NCBI GenBank assembly: GCA_027073945.1
Contig: JALTEL010000347.1
Coordinates: 1-7,499, forward strand
Length of the DNA: 7,499 nt
Direction of reading: 5' to 3'
DNA from: Caldifarciminota bacterium
GTDB lineage: Bacteria > WOR-3 > Hydrothermia > UBA1063 > CAJXJZ01
Of the stretch, positions 1 through 5,971 are shown in pieces. The notes below the pieces were generated by a model, which was not told the DNA's origin, searched no databases, and saw only the letters and a list, made by a program, of their open reading frames with translations. Position numbers and translations under genes: made by a program. Position 1 is the stretch's first letter, and each line of letters starts with the position of its first letter.

Positions 1-752
1 TTTCTGAAAAAGGTGAAGAAGATTTCAATTTTAATGAAAAATTTGAAGAGTTTTGTTCAAGTGCTGGTATTGATGAAATACCAGATATAAATCAAGACCA
101 AAGAATTATAATTGTAGGTAGCAAATTAAGAGAGAAAATAGGCTCAGTTGCTTTGTGGTTAAGAGAACATAGCATTGACATCAAAATAATTGAAGTTTCT
201 CTTCTCAAAGATGGTGATAACCTATTTTTGTCACCACAAATAATCATTCCAATTCCAACAACTGAAAAATTTGAGATTGGCAAGCACGTATCAAGAAAAG
301 ACAGGCCGTGGCTAAGTAATGGTGAAGAGTGGCATCTAAATAAGAGATGTGGAAAGGAAATAAAAAATAAGCTAATTCAACTTAATAACATCATAAATGA
401 AAATTTCGAAAATATCGAGGGACCTAATTGGAATCAAAAATTCTATGTTTCCTTTAAAGAAGGAAATCATATCTGGATCTCTATTAACACACATAAGACT
501 ACTCTTGTTTCAAATATTTTCATTAAAAAGGGGGATATGGAGGTTGAAAGAATATCAGAAGATTTGGGTATTAAAATCTTTGATAAAGAATCATCTCTGT
601 CAGAAAAGTTACAATTGGAAAGCTCAGTGGAAATAACAAACAAAGGAGAGTATGATAGAGTCAGAATAAGAATTAAGGAAGAATTTGATCTCACGAATGA
701 TAAATTCTTAAACTTCCTGAGAGATTGTTATGACTCATTTAAGAAAGTATAA
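1..752 (+). CDS. Partial nuclease-associated protein (DUF91-like and DUF5655-like), 5' end missing
   Basis: The frame is open from base 3 with no stop, so the true start lies left of the window; 249 residues are visible. A TTG at 153 could serve as a start but would cut into a conserved-looking block, so I do not use it. Visible residues 34-92 (RIIIVGSKLREKIGSVALWL, then a segment ending IIIPIPTTEKFEI) match, from memory, the region seen in proteins with a PD-(D/E)XK/DUF91-type nuclease fold, where an ALWLR motif is followed by a basic and acidic beta-rich stretch. Residues about 108-249, with GEEWHLNKR near the front and FLRDCYDSF at the end, look like a DUF5655-type C-terminal domain. The catalytic residues, if any, would be upstream and cannot be checked. 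There is no membrane segment or signal. Such proteins often sit in defence or mobile regions, but function here is inference. The gene is followed by 331 bp without a gene. Confidence 0.72.
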   Translation, partial: SEKGEEDFNFNEKFEEFCSSAGIDEIPDINQDQRIIIVGSKLREKIGSVALWLREHSIDIKIIEVSLLKDGDNLFLSPQIIIPIPTTEKFEIGKHVSRKDRPWLSNGEEWHLNKRCGKEIKNKLIQLNNIINENFENIEGPNWNQKFYVSFKEGNHIWISINTHKTTLVSNIFIKKGDMEVERISEDLGIKIFDKESSLSEKLQLESSVEITNKGEYDRVRIRIKEEFDLTNDKFLNFLRDCYDSFKKV

Positions 753-771
753 TCCCGCCAGGCCTTTCTTC

Positions 772-788
772 GGAATGCTTCGCATTCC
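772..788. other. Perfect hairpin, 7-bp stem with 3-base loop
   Basis: GGAATGC at 772-778 pairs with GCATTCC at 782-788 around a TTC loop, 20 bases after the stop codon of the preceding gene. No run of T follows, so a classical intrinsic terminator is not supported. It may still protect the 3' end of the transcript or be part of a folded recombination site. Confidence 0.55.
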
Positions 789-822
789 TCGACCACATTG
801 TATTCTCGCTTCGCTCGGTGGC

Positions 823-891
823 ACATAACAGGCGGATATGCGGTTCGTTTTGCTTCGCTCCGCGAGCTTCAGACACGCCAACACGTTAGCC
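823..891 (+). repeat. Integron attC-like recombination site (candidate)
   Basis: ACATAAC at 823-829 resembles an R'' core site (consensus RYYYAAC, one mismatch) and GTTAGCC at 885-891 resembles an R' core site (GTTRRRY, one mismatch). TAAC pairs with GTTA. Just inside, GGCG (831-834) pairs with CGCC (876-879), with unequal spacers of one and five bases. The 69-base length falls in the usual attC range, and the interior carries the CTTCGCTC motif I associate with attC loops. The right part recurs at 7086-7125. The inner stem is weaker than in textbook sites, so this is a candidate, not a firm call. Another possibility is an unclassified intergenic palindromic repeat. Confidence 0.38.
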
Positions 892-1046
892 GTTGTCATC
901 ACTTGGGAACAGGGCATAGAACCCACATTTTACAAATACCAAAACTCCCTTTGACTACGGGATGATAAGAAAAAGAGAGAATAATTTTGCAAACCGTTTT
1001 CAAAGAATTCAGGGAACTTGACTTTTGCCTTACTTTGCCGTATACT
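852..1046 (+). repeat. 195-bp direct repeat, left copy (site plus promoter)
   Basis: It aligns without gaps to 7086-7280 (offset 6234) with about 16 mismatches by hand count, roughly 92% identity. The repeat starts in the GC-rich arm of the attC-like site, runs through the GTTAGCC core and an AT-rich stretch, and ends at the -10 box. Beyond TATACT the two copies diverge quickly. The pair brackets both lipoproteins and the three metabolic genes in direct orientation. Confidence 0.9.
1018..1046 (+). promoter_or_regulatory. Sigma70-type promoter, copy 1
   Basis: TTGACT (1018-1023) is followed by a 17-bp spacer and TATACT (1041-1046). The predicted transcription start, near 1053, lies about 30 bases ahead of the ATG at 1084. 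The near-consensus boxes and their recurrence in three other places ahead of genes make this a convincing promoter. Unlike the other copies, the conserved 5'UTR is missing here. The gene is instead reached through a short leader that ends in the same GAGGTAAAAT string. Confidence 0.8.
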
Positions 1047-1083
1047 TTCAGATACCAAACCGTAATAAATCCTGAGAGGTAAA

Positions 1084-2070
1084 ATGAAAAAATTAATAGC
1101 ATACATGATATTTACCATTACTATATTGCCTGTATCCTGTTATCAACCGGAGCATGACGCAACAAAGACAATAAGAAACGATAATGCAGTCCAACTTACC
1201 CACTCAAACAACGGTGAAAGCTCTCAAAACCCTGCATTTTCGCCGGATGGGAATTATATTGTATATTCAAGATTTATAAACGGCTATAATTCCTCTGTTT
1301 CTGAAATTGTAAAAATGAAAACAGACGGCTCAGACGAACAAATAATTGTCCCTGCAAATAACTCTGCAAATGTCAATGTGCCTTTCGGTTGCTGGGTGGG
1401 CGATAGAATATGCTTCGCCTCTGACCGCGCAGGACATGCTGATGAAATATGGACAGTAAACGACGACGGGACGAATCTAAAACAAATTACAACACATGAT
1501 GAAAGCACGGGCATTTATTACATAGAGCCTGTTTTTAATCCGCAGAACAATGAGCAGATTGTGTTTGAATATGTCACGGGTGAAAACGATAATACGGCAA
1601 TTCATCAAATTGCCTTTCTCAATGTTAGAAATGGCAAAGTTACATTGCTCACGGACGGCATCTACGATGACCGCCTGCCGAGCTGGAGCAATGGAGGCGA
1701 TAAAATTCTTTTACAGCGCAAACAGTACGGACAGGAGCATGGCTGGAAGGTCTATCTCGCATACATTGACACCCTCACAAAGAGCCTGTCCGACATTCAT
1801 ACCATAAATAATGAAAATATTGACCAGACAGATTGTTCGTGGTTTTATGACGATAATTATATTCTGACCTCCTCGTATTTTGATGGCTCAAACATACCCA
1901 ATATCTTTTTGTTGTCCGTTTCAGACGGAACTCCGATACGAATCACAAACACACCGACAAACGAAGACGGAGCACCTGCTTGCTCACCTGACGGTCAAAA
2001 AATCGCCTTTGAATCGCATCCGAGAGAAGATGAGGATTATCCGTCCGATATCTGGATAATCAATCGATAA
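1084..2070 (+). CDS. TolB-like beta-propeller lipoprotein (first copy)
   Basis: The product has 328 residues. A basic start (MKK) and hydrophobic stretch end in LPVSC, giving a probable lipidated Cys19; Pro at -3 is unusual for a lipobox. The mature part is built of WD40-like (PD40) repeats as in TolB. FSPDGNYIVYSR lies at 52-63, an EIWTVNDDGTNLKQIT blade at 121-136, PSWSNGGDKILL at 199-210, SWFYDDNYILTSS at 252-264, and SPDGQKIAFES with DIWIINR at the end, roughly six blades. No catalytic domain is fused, so a binding or scaffolding role at the envelope is likely, with ligand unknown. True TolB has an extra N-terminal domain that I do not see. GAGAGGT at 1074-1080 is the ribosome binding site, and the repeat promoter lies just upstream. 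A second, divergent protein of this type is at 5972. Confidence 0.85.
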   Translation: MKKLIAYMIFTITILPVSCYQPEHDATKTIRNDNAVQLTHSNNGESSQNPAFSPDGNYIVYSRFINGYNSSVSEIVKMKTDGSDEQIIVPANNSANVNVPFGCWVGDRICFASDRAGHADEIWTVNDDGTNLKQITTHDESTGIYYIEPVFNPQNNEQIVFEYVTGENDNTAIHQIAFLNVRNGKVTLLTDGIYDDRLPSWSNGGDKILLQRKQYGQEHGWKVYLAYIDTLTKSLSDIHTINNENIDQTDCSWFYDDNYILTSSYFDGSNIPNIFLLSVSDGTPIRITNTPTNEDGAPACSPDGQKIAFESHPREDEDYPSDIWIINR

Positions 2071-2168
2071 TACAATCTTCAATACCACTTTACTCTGAGA
2101 GAATGAACCTGCAAAAATCAAAGGTTTTGAAATAATATGATGACTTACTTAGGACTATTTCAGGAATG

Positions 2169-2280
2169 GCAATTTTTTCAAAAAGAGGACTTGACCTTTC
2201 CTTTTCTTAGCTATATACTATTAGATGCTGAATGTAGATAAATTTTGCTATGTATAAAAGGAGGTAAAATCCCTGTCGTG
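2169..2280 (+). repeat. 112-bp direct repeat with promoter and leader, left copy
   Basis: It matches 5819-5930 without gaps (offset 3650) with only two mismatches (2173/5823 and 2233/5883). The unit covers the bases just upstream of the -35 box, the promoter, the 5'UTR, the Shine-Dalgarno and a GTG. Similarity stops at both ends within a few bases. The near identity of noncoding DNA points to a recent duplication or ongoing gene conversion. Confidence 0.93.
2191..2219 (+). promoter_or_regulatory. Sigma70-type promoter, copy 2
   Basis: TTGACC (2191-2196), a 17-bp spacer and TATACT (2214-2219) precede a leader of about 50 bases holding a strong Shine-Dalgarno, AAGGAGGT, at 2258-2265. Twelve bases separate that site from the GTG at 2278, which is longer than usual. 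It probably drives the leader frame, the PLP enzyme and the DUF1611 gene, and perhaps the epimerase. Confidence 0.85.
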
Positions 2281-2394
2281 AGAGCCAAGTCTGGGAAAGA
2301 TAGCAAAGTTATAATCCGAGCGCCTTACAATCAGGTTAATGGCGAAACAGATTTAGTGTATATAATAGAATTAGATACAATTTTCGAATCATGA
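2278..2394 (+). pseudogene. 38-codon leader frame; probable recombinase N-terminal remnant
   Basis: GTG opens a frame ending in a TGA whose bases overlap the next ATG (ATGA, 2391-2394). The first 20 codons align without gaps to the frame at 7339; both contain a V-x-I-R-x-P-Y-N-Q pattern (VIIRAPYNQ here, VTIRLPYNQ there). From memory this matches the start of tyrosine recombinases whose N-terminus reads like LPYN..LI.KIK.I.GRRW. Here similarity ends after PYNQ, and the last 18 residues look unrelated. The downstream gene has no good ribosome binding site of its own, so the frame may serve as a translated leader that delivers ribosomes to it. It could also be a non-functional relic; the protein itself is unlikely to act as a recombinase. 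Confidence 0.5.
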
Positions 2395-3452
2395 ACATAC
2401 TCGACGGTATAAAAACAGCAAATATCAAAATCACAAAAGAGATTCAGAGGCTCAGTAATTTGGTCAAAGACAAATCAATTTCGTTAATTGACAGGGTTGA
2501 ATCTTTTGAAGATATCATAAGTATTGAAGTCGGAGATACTTCCTTGATTCGTTCACGTAATATAGAAAGAGAATTTGATATACACCAGCTTTACATTAAG
2601 TATGAAGGCGAAAATCCGACAGGAACCCATAAAGATAGAATCGCATTTGCACAGGTTCTGGATGCCCTGCGCAGGGAATTTTCCACTGTAGTTGCTGCCA
2701 CCTGCGGAAACTACGGAGTAGCCATATCCTATGCATCTTATCTGGCGGGTATGAAATGCAATATCTACATCCCGGAAAAATTCCATACTGAGCGCATCAA
2801 GGAAATGGAAAAATTCAATGCAAATATTATTCGGTTCAATGGCAGTTACGAGGACAGTGTTTATGAATCCAGCAGGCTGGCAGAAAAAAATGAATGGTAT
2901 GATGCAAACCCCGGGGGAGCAAACTCATCGCTTCAAATTGCGGCCTATTCCGAGATAGCAAACGAAATTTACGATGAACTTCACGATGCACCAAAATACG
3001 TGGCTTGCCCCGTGTCCAACGGGACTTTGCTGGCCGGTGTCGGCAGGGGCTTTGAAAAACTCTACAAAAGGGGAAAAACATCGAGAATCCCAATACTGAT
3101 TGCGGCGTCAGCTACCAAAAAGAATCCGATAATCACATCATTCAATGCAGGATTGTCCTATTGCAAGGACCTTAATCCGAAAAAGATAAAAGAGACAAAA
3201 ATCAATGAGCCCCTTATAAACTGGCACAGTTTCGACGGAGACGAGGCAATTTATGCCCTGCATCAAACCAAGGGCGCTGCCTACCATGTTTCTGACAAGA
3301 AAATGCGAGAAATGACCTCCTTTTTACATAAAAGGGATGGCTTACATGTATTACCGGCATCCACTGCCGGATTAGTGGCTCTTCTGGAACATCACGAAAA
3401 AGAAAATTTCCCCAATGACAGATTTGTAGCAATAATAACCGGGAAATATTGA
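2391..3452 (+). CDS. PLP-dependent threonine-synthase-like lyase (fold type II)
   Basis: The product has 353 residues and is a tryptophan-synthase-beta superfamily (fold type II) enzyme. Lys81 in NPTGTHKDR is the expected Schiff-base lysine. TCGNYGVA (104-111) is the substrate loop usually written SSGNxG, CPVSNGTLLAGVG (206-218) is the phosphate-binding glycine loop, LPASTAGLVAL (321-331) matches the EPSSAxxLAAL region, and ITGKY closes the chain. The family includes threonine synthase, cysteate synthase and diaminopropionate-type synthases. His80 in place of Phe (threonine synthases read GSFKD) recalls the GSHK of tryptophan synthase beta, so the reaction is not assigned. No signal peptide is seen; it is cytoplasmic. 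No Shine-Dalgarno precedes the ATG, but the ATGA overlap with the leader frame suggests coupled translation. The next gene follows after one base, so the two are surely co-transcribed. Confidence 0.85.
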   Translation: MNILDGIKTANIKITKEIQRLSNLVKDKSISLIDRVESFEDIISIEVGDTSLIRSRNIEREFDIHQLYIKYEGENPTGTHKDRIAFAQVLDALRREFSTVVAATCGNYGVAISYASYLAGMKCNIYIPEKFHTERIKEMEKFNANIIRFNGSYEDSVYESSRLAEKNEWYDANPGGANSSLQIAAYSEIANEIYDELHDAPKYVACPVSNGTLLAGVGRGFEKLYKRGKTSRIPILIAASATKKNPIITSFNAGLSYCKDLNPKKIKETKINEPLINWHSFDGDEAIYALHQTKGAAYHVSDKKMREMTSFLHKRDGLHVLPASTAGLVALLEHHEKENFPNDRFVAIITGKY

Positions 3453-3453
3453 G

Positions 3454-4527
3454 ATGAATAAGCAGCAAAAAATCGACGGCACAGCGCTGGTGTATGCCGA
3501 TAGAGCATTTAACACGCCTAACGGAAAAACTGCTCACGGACTGGTGCGCTTTACCGAGAGATACGACATTGCAGGTGTTATTGATAGCAGATATGCAGGC
3601 AGCGATGCAGGAATGGTTTTGGACAATAAAAATTACAATATTCCAATTTTTAAAAACCTTGAAATTGCTCTGTCTGCCACAAAAAGTAAAAAACCGAAAA
3701 CACTGGTTATCGGCCTTGCTCCCGATGGCGGACGACTGCCCAAAAAGGGATTAGATGTTGTAAAGCAAGCTCTTGAAGCAGGGTTGAATATAGACAGCGG
3801 TTTGCATGATTTCATCTCTGATAATGCCAAACTGATGGCAATAGCCCGAAAAAACGGCTGTCGCGTGAGGGACATCCGAAAAATGCCAGAGAGAAAAAAA
3901 CTTCATTTTTTTACCGGTGATATAGAAAAAGTGAAGTGCTTGAAAATAGCTGTGTTAGGCACGGATTCCGCAGTAGGGAAAAGGACAACGGCATGGATGA
4001 TTGTTCATGGTTTCAGAAAGATAGGATTAAAAGCAGAATTGGTGGGTACAGGACAAACCGCATGGATGCAGGGAGCTAAATATTCCATAATACTGGATAG
4101 CCTTATCAATGATTTTGTCTCAGGAGAAATAGAGCATGCCGTATATGAAGCGTGGAAAAACGAAAGGCCTGACATCATCGTGATTGAAGGACAAGGAAGC
4201 TTGATGAACCCTGCTTATCCCGGTGGATTCGAAATACTTGCCGCAGGCCGTCCCGATTTCATTATCATGCAGCATGCACCGAGGCGTCTTGAATATGACG
4301 GATTTCCCGGTTACAAACTGCATCCTATAAAGGAACAAATTAACGCTGTTGAGGTTATATCAAAGAAAAAAGTTATTGCCATTACAATTAATCATGAAAA
4401 TATGAAAGATTCTGAAATTATGGATGAATGCAAGAAATTAACAAAAGAGACAGGTCTCCCGTCTTATGATGTACTTAAATACGGTGCGGACGAATTGGTC
4501 TCACAATTGAAAAAACTGCTCAAATGA
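3454..4527 (+). CDS. DUF1611 family P-loop protein (DgcN-like N-acyltransferase)
   Basis: The 357-residue product matches the two-domain DUF1611 (COG3367) family. Its N-terminal Rossmann-like half contains GVIDSRYAG (41-49) and VIGLAPDGGRLP (85-96). The C-terminal P-loop half carries the Walker A-like GTDSAVGKRTT (169-179), then GTGQTAWMQG (198-207), DFVSGEIE (220-227) and IEGQGSL (244-250), all conserved-looking family landmarks. Characterised members (DgcN) N-acetylate D-glutamate, and the family is typically encoded beside enolase-superfamily epimerases, as here (the epimerase starts 115 bp downstream). It starts one base after the stop of the PLP gene (TGA-G-ATG), so termination-reinitiation coupling is likely. 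The length is normal and no truncation is seen. The cytoplasmic location and family are firm; the exact substrate is inference, since DUF1611 members may acylate or ligate other amino acids. Confidence 0.88.
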   Translation: MNKQQKIDGTALVYADRAFNTPNGKTAHGLVRFTERYDIAGVIDSRYAGSDAGMVLDNKNYNIPIFKNLEIALSATKSKKPKTLVIGLAPDGGRLPKKGLDVVKQALEAGLNIDSGLHDFISDNAKLMAIARKNGCRVRDIRKMPERKKLHFFTGDIEKVKCLKIAVLGTDSAVGKRTTAWMIVHGFRKIGLKAELVGTGQTAWMQGAKYSIILDSLINDFVSGEIEHAVYEAWKNERPDIIVIEGQGSLMNPAYPGGFEILAAGRPDFIIMQHAPRRLEYDGFPGYKLHPIKEQINAVEVISKKKVIAITINHENMKDSEIMDECKKLTKETGLPSYDVLKYGADELVSQLKKLLK

Positions 4528-4563
4528 TCAATAGGGATTCTAAACCACATGCGTGTGTTGAAT

Positions 4564-4606
4564 CAGCCGAAACTGGCAATATGAACTCATATAAAATCGC
4601 CGGCTG
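4564..4606. other. Nested hairpin in the gap before the epimerase gene
   Basis: CAGCCG (4564-4569) pairs with CGGCTG (4601-4606), and inside it ATATG (4579-4583) pairs with CATAT (4588-4592) around an AACT loop. It fills much of the 115-bp gap between the DUF1611 and epimerase genes. No T-run follows, so it is not an intrinsic terminator. An mRNA processing or stability element that sets the ratio of the two products is possible. The epimerase ATG at 4643 lacks a clear Shine-Dalgarno. Confidence 0.4.
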
Positions 4607-4642
4607 TGAATTACACCGACACAAACACTAAATAGCATCGTA

Positions 4643-5707
4643 ATGAAAATACAATCTATAGAGTATTTCACTGTTGAAATGCCGCTTGCAAGTCCTTATA
4701 CTATTGCATACGAAACAGTTGATAGGGCAGTAAATGTAATTTTAAAAATCACTACCAATACCGGTCTAACAGGATGGGGTTGCGCTGCTCCTGACAGGGA
4801 GGTTACAAAAGAAACACCCGAAATAGTTTTAGACAATTTCAAGAATATTATAGAGCCATTGCTTTTAGGGGAAAACCCGTTTCAGTTAGTCAGATTCTTG
4901 GAAACACTTAAGGCAGAGTTACATGGAAATTCCTCAACCAAAGCTGCTGTGGATATGGCTTTACTGGACTTAACGGCAAGAAAAGCAAAATTACCTCTAT
5001 ACAGCTTACTCGGCGGATGCAAGCAATACATACCGACCAGTATCACTATCGGCATTAAAACATTGAAGGAGACCCTTAAACAAACCGGTCATTATCTCAA
5101 AAAGGGGTTCAATATCATAAAATTGAAAGGCGGATTGAATTTGGACGAGGACGTGGAAAAGATAATACAAATGCGTGAAAAATACGGATACGATTTTAAG
5201 CTTCGATTTGATGCCAATCAGGGATATAGCCTTGAGCAATCCATTGAATTTGTGAAAAGAACAAAGGATGCAAATATTGAAATTTTTGAACAGCCTACTA
5301 AGGCAAACAACTATAATTTACTCGGAAAAGTTACTCAAAATGTTGATATCTCCGTGATGGCTGACGAAAGCATGAAAACCTTAAAAGATGCCTTTAAACT
5401 TGTATCTAATGAACTTATTGATATGATTAACATCAAAATTATGAAAGTTGGTGGAATTATGGAAGCTCAACATATTAATTCACTCGCTCGTGCAGCAGGC
5501 AATGAAGTAATGGTGGGTTGTCTGGACGAATCTGCACTTGGTATTTCTGCAGGCCTTCATTTTGCCCTAAGCCGCATTAATATTGAATACGCTGATCTGG
5601 ACGGATACATGGAGCTACTCGAAGACCCCTTTAAAAACTTGTTTAAATTAAAAAACGGTATATTATACCCGGATAAAAGTCCCGGATTGGGAAAAATTAA
5701 ACTGTAG
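4643..5707 (+). CDS. Dipeptide epimerase, enolase superfamily (DgcA-like)
   Basis: The 354-residue product belongs to the muconate-lactonizing subgroup of the enolase superfamily. The N-terminal capping domain spans about 1-125. In the barrel, the KxK pair is K160/K162 (IKLKGG), the metal ligands are D190 (RFDANQGY), E216 (FEQP) and D241 (ADES), and the opposing lysine is K268 (IKIMKVGG). The late-strand D295 (GCLDES) and DLDG at 318-321 supply the D-x-D pair that holds the substrate amino group in L-Ala-D/L-Glu-type epimerases. All catalytic residues are present, so it should be active. The expected reaction is epimerisation of a dipeptide or, with the DUF1611 partner, racemisation of an N-acyl amino acid such as N-acetyl-D-glutamate (DgcA). 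No signal peptide is seen, so it is cytoplasmic. No repeat promoter precedes it; it is probably read from copy 2. The specificity within the family is not certain. Confidence 0.9.
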   Translation: MKIQSIEYFTVEMPLASPYTIAYETVDRAVNVILKITTNTGLTGWGCAAPDREVTKETPEIVLDNFKNIIEPLLLGENPFQLVRFLETLKAELHGNSSTKAAVDMALLDLTARKAKLPLYSLLGGCKQYIPTSITIGIKTLKETLKQTGHYLKKGFNIIKLKGGLNLDEDVEKIIQMREKYGYDFKLRFDANQGYSLEQSIEFVKRTKDANIEIFEQPTKANNYNLLGKVTQNVDISVMADESMKTLKDAFKLVSNELIDMINIKIMKVGGIMEAQHINSLARAAGNEVMVGCLDESALGISAGLHFALSRINIEYADLDGYMELLEDPFKNLFKLKNGILYPDKSPGLGKIKL

Positions 5708-5818
5708 CTGAAAATGGCTGTATGTAATGCGGGCGCGGTGATTTTAAAATCCTGTCTCAGCATAGCTCTTCATCACACTGAAATAAAGAATAAAACTACT
5801 AATACACACAAGAAAACA
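5708..5818. other. Short spacer without an assigned feature
   Basis: After the epimerase stop I see only a 12-base palindrome, GATTTTAAAATC (5740-5751), and AT-rich sequence up to the promoter repeat. No convincing terminator is visible, so read-through into the second lipoprotein gene cannot be excluded. Confidence 0.5.
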
Positions 5819-5930
5819 GCAAATTTTTCAAAAAGAGGACTTGACCTTTCCTTTTCTTAGCTATATACTATTAGATGCTGAAAGTAGATAAATTTTGCTA
5901 TGTATAAAAGGAGGTAAAATCCCTGTCGTG
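5819..5930 (+). repeat. 112-bp direct repeat with promoter and leader, right copy
   Basis: This is the partner of 2169-2280, with two mismatches over 112 bases. After the shared GTG (5928-5930) the sequence differs completely from the left copy: no recombinase-like frame continues, and a hairpin and a new ribosome binding site lead to the lipoprotein gene at 5972. Confidence 0.93.
5841..5869 (+). promoter_or_regulatory. Sigma70-type promoter, copy 3
   Basis: TTGACC (5841-5846), a 17-bp spacer and TATACT (5864-5869) form the same promoter as copy 2. The transcript would carry two potential initiation regions: the inherited AAGGAGGT (5908-5915) with the GTG at 5928, and AAGGTGG (5960-5966) serving the ATG at 5972. 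A frame from the GTG runs to a TGA at 6024-6026, out of phase with and overlapping the lipoprotein gene. Confidence 0.85.
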
Positions 5931-5958
5931 TGGGATGAATTATGTATCAATTCCCACA
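5929..5958 (+). promoter_or_regulatory. Hairpin just upstream of the ribosome binding site of the second lipoprotein
   Basis: TGTGGGA (5929-5935) pairs with TCCCACA (5952-5958) and TGA (5936-5938) with TCA (5947-5949), leaving a two-base bulge and an eight-base loop. The stem begins exactly where the repeat ends and stops two bases before the AAGGTGG at 5960. It would cover the inherited GTG and could insulate the downstream start from the inherited one. A regulatory role is inference. Confidence 0.5.
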
Positions 5959-5971
5959 TAAGGTGGTTTAA

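Larger units (their letters stand above)
753..1083. other. Gene-free repeat-rich spacer
   Basis: This stretch holds no credible gene; the short minus-strand frames run through repeats and hairpins. In order it contains a perfect 7-bp hairpin (772-788), a GC-rich stretch with CGCTTCGCTC motifs, an attC-like site (823-891), the left copy of a 195-bp repeat (852-1046), the promoter at the end of that repeat, and a short leader with the ribosome binding site of the next gene. Base composition in the first half is much more GC-rich than in the flanking genes. Confidence 0.75.

Noticed and set aside
772..788. Intrinsic terminator for the first gene
   Set aside because: The stem is perfect but no T-run follows; kept only as a hairpin.
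735..926. Minus-strand reading frame across the spacer (63 codons)
   Set aside because: It lies in repeat and hairpin DNA, overlaps the end of the real gene, and its composition only reflects the GC-rich repeat.
3214..3537. Minus-strand frame of 107 codons opposite the PLP and DUF1611 genes
   Set aside because: It is fully opposite two well-supported genes and shows no recognisable motif or start signal.
4558..4585. Separate promoter for the epimerase (TTGAAT, 16-bp spacer, TATGAA)
   Set aside because: The -10 match is poor and the repeat promoter family is absent here; co-transcription with the upstream genes is simpler.
5740..5751. GATTTTAAAATC palindrome as an operator or terminator
   Set aside because: Short AT-rich palindromes are expected by chance in this composition, and nothing else supports a function.
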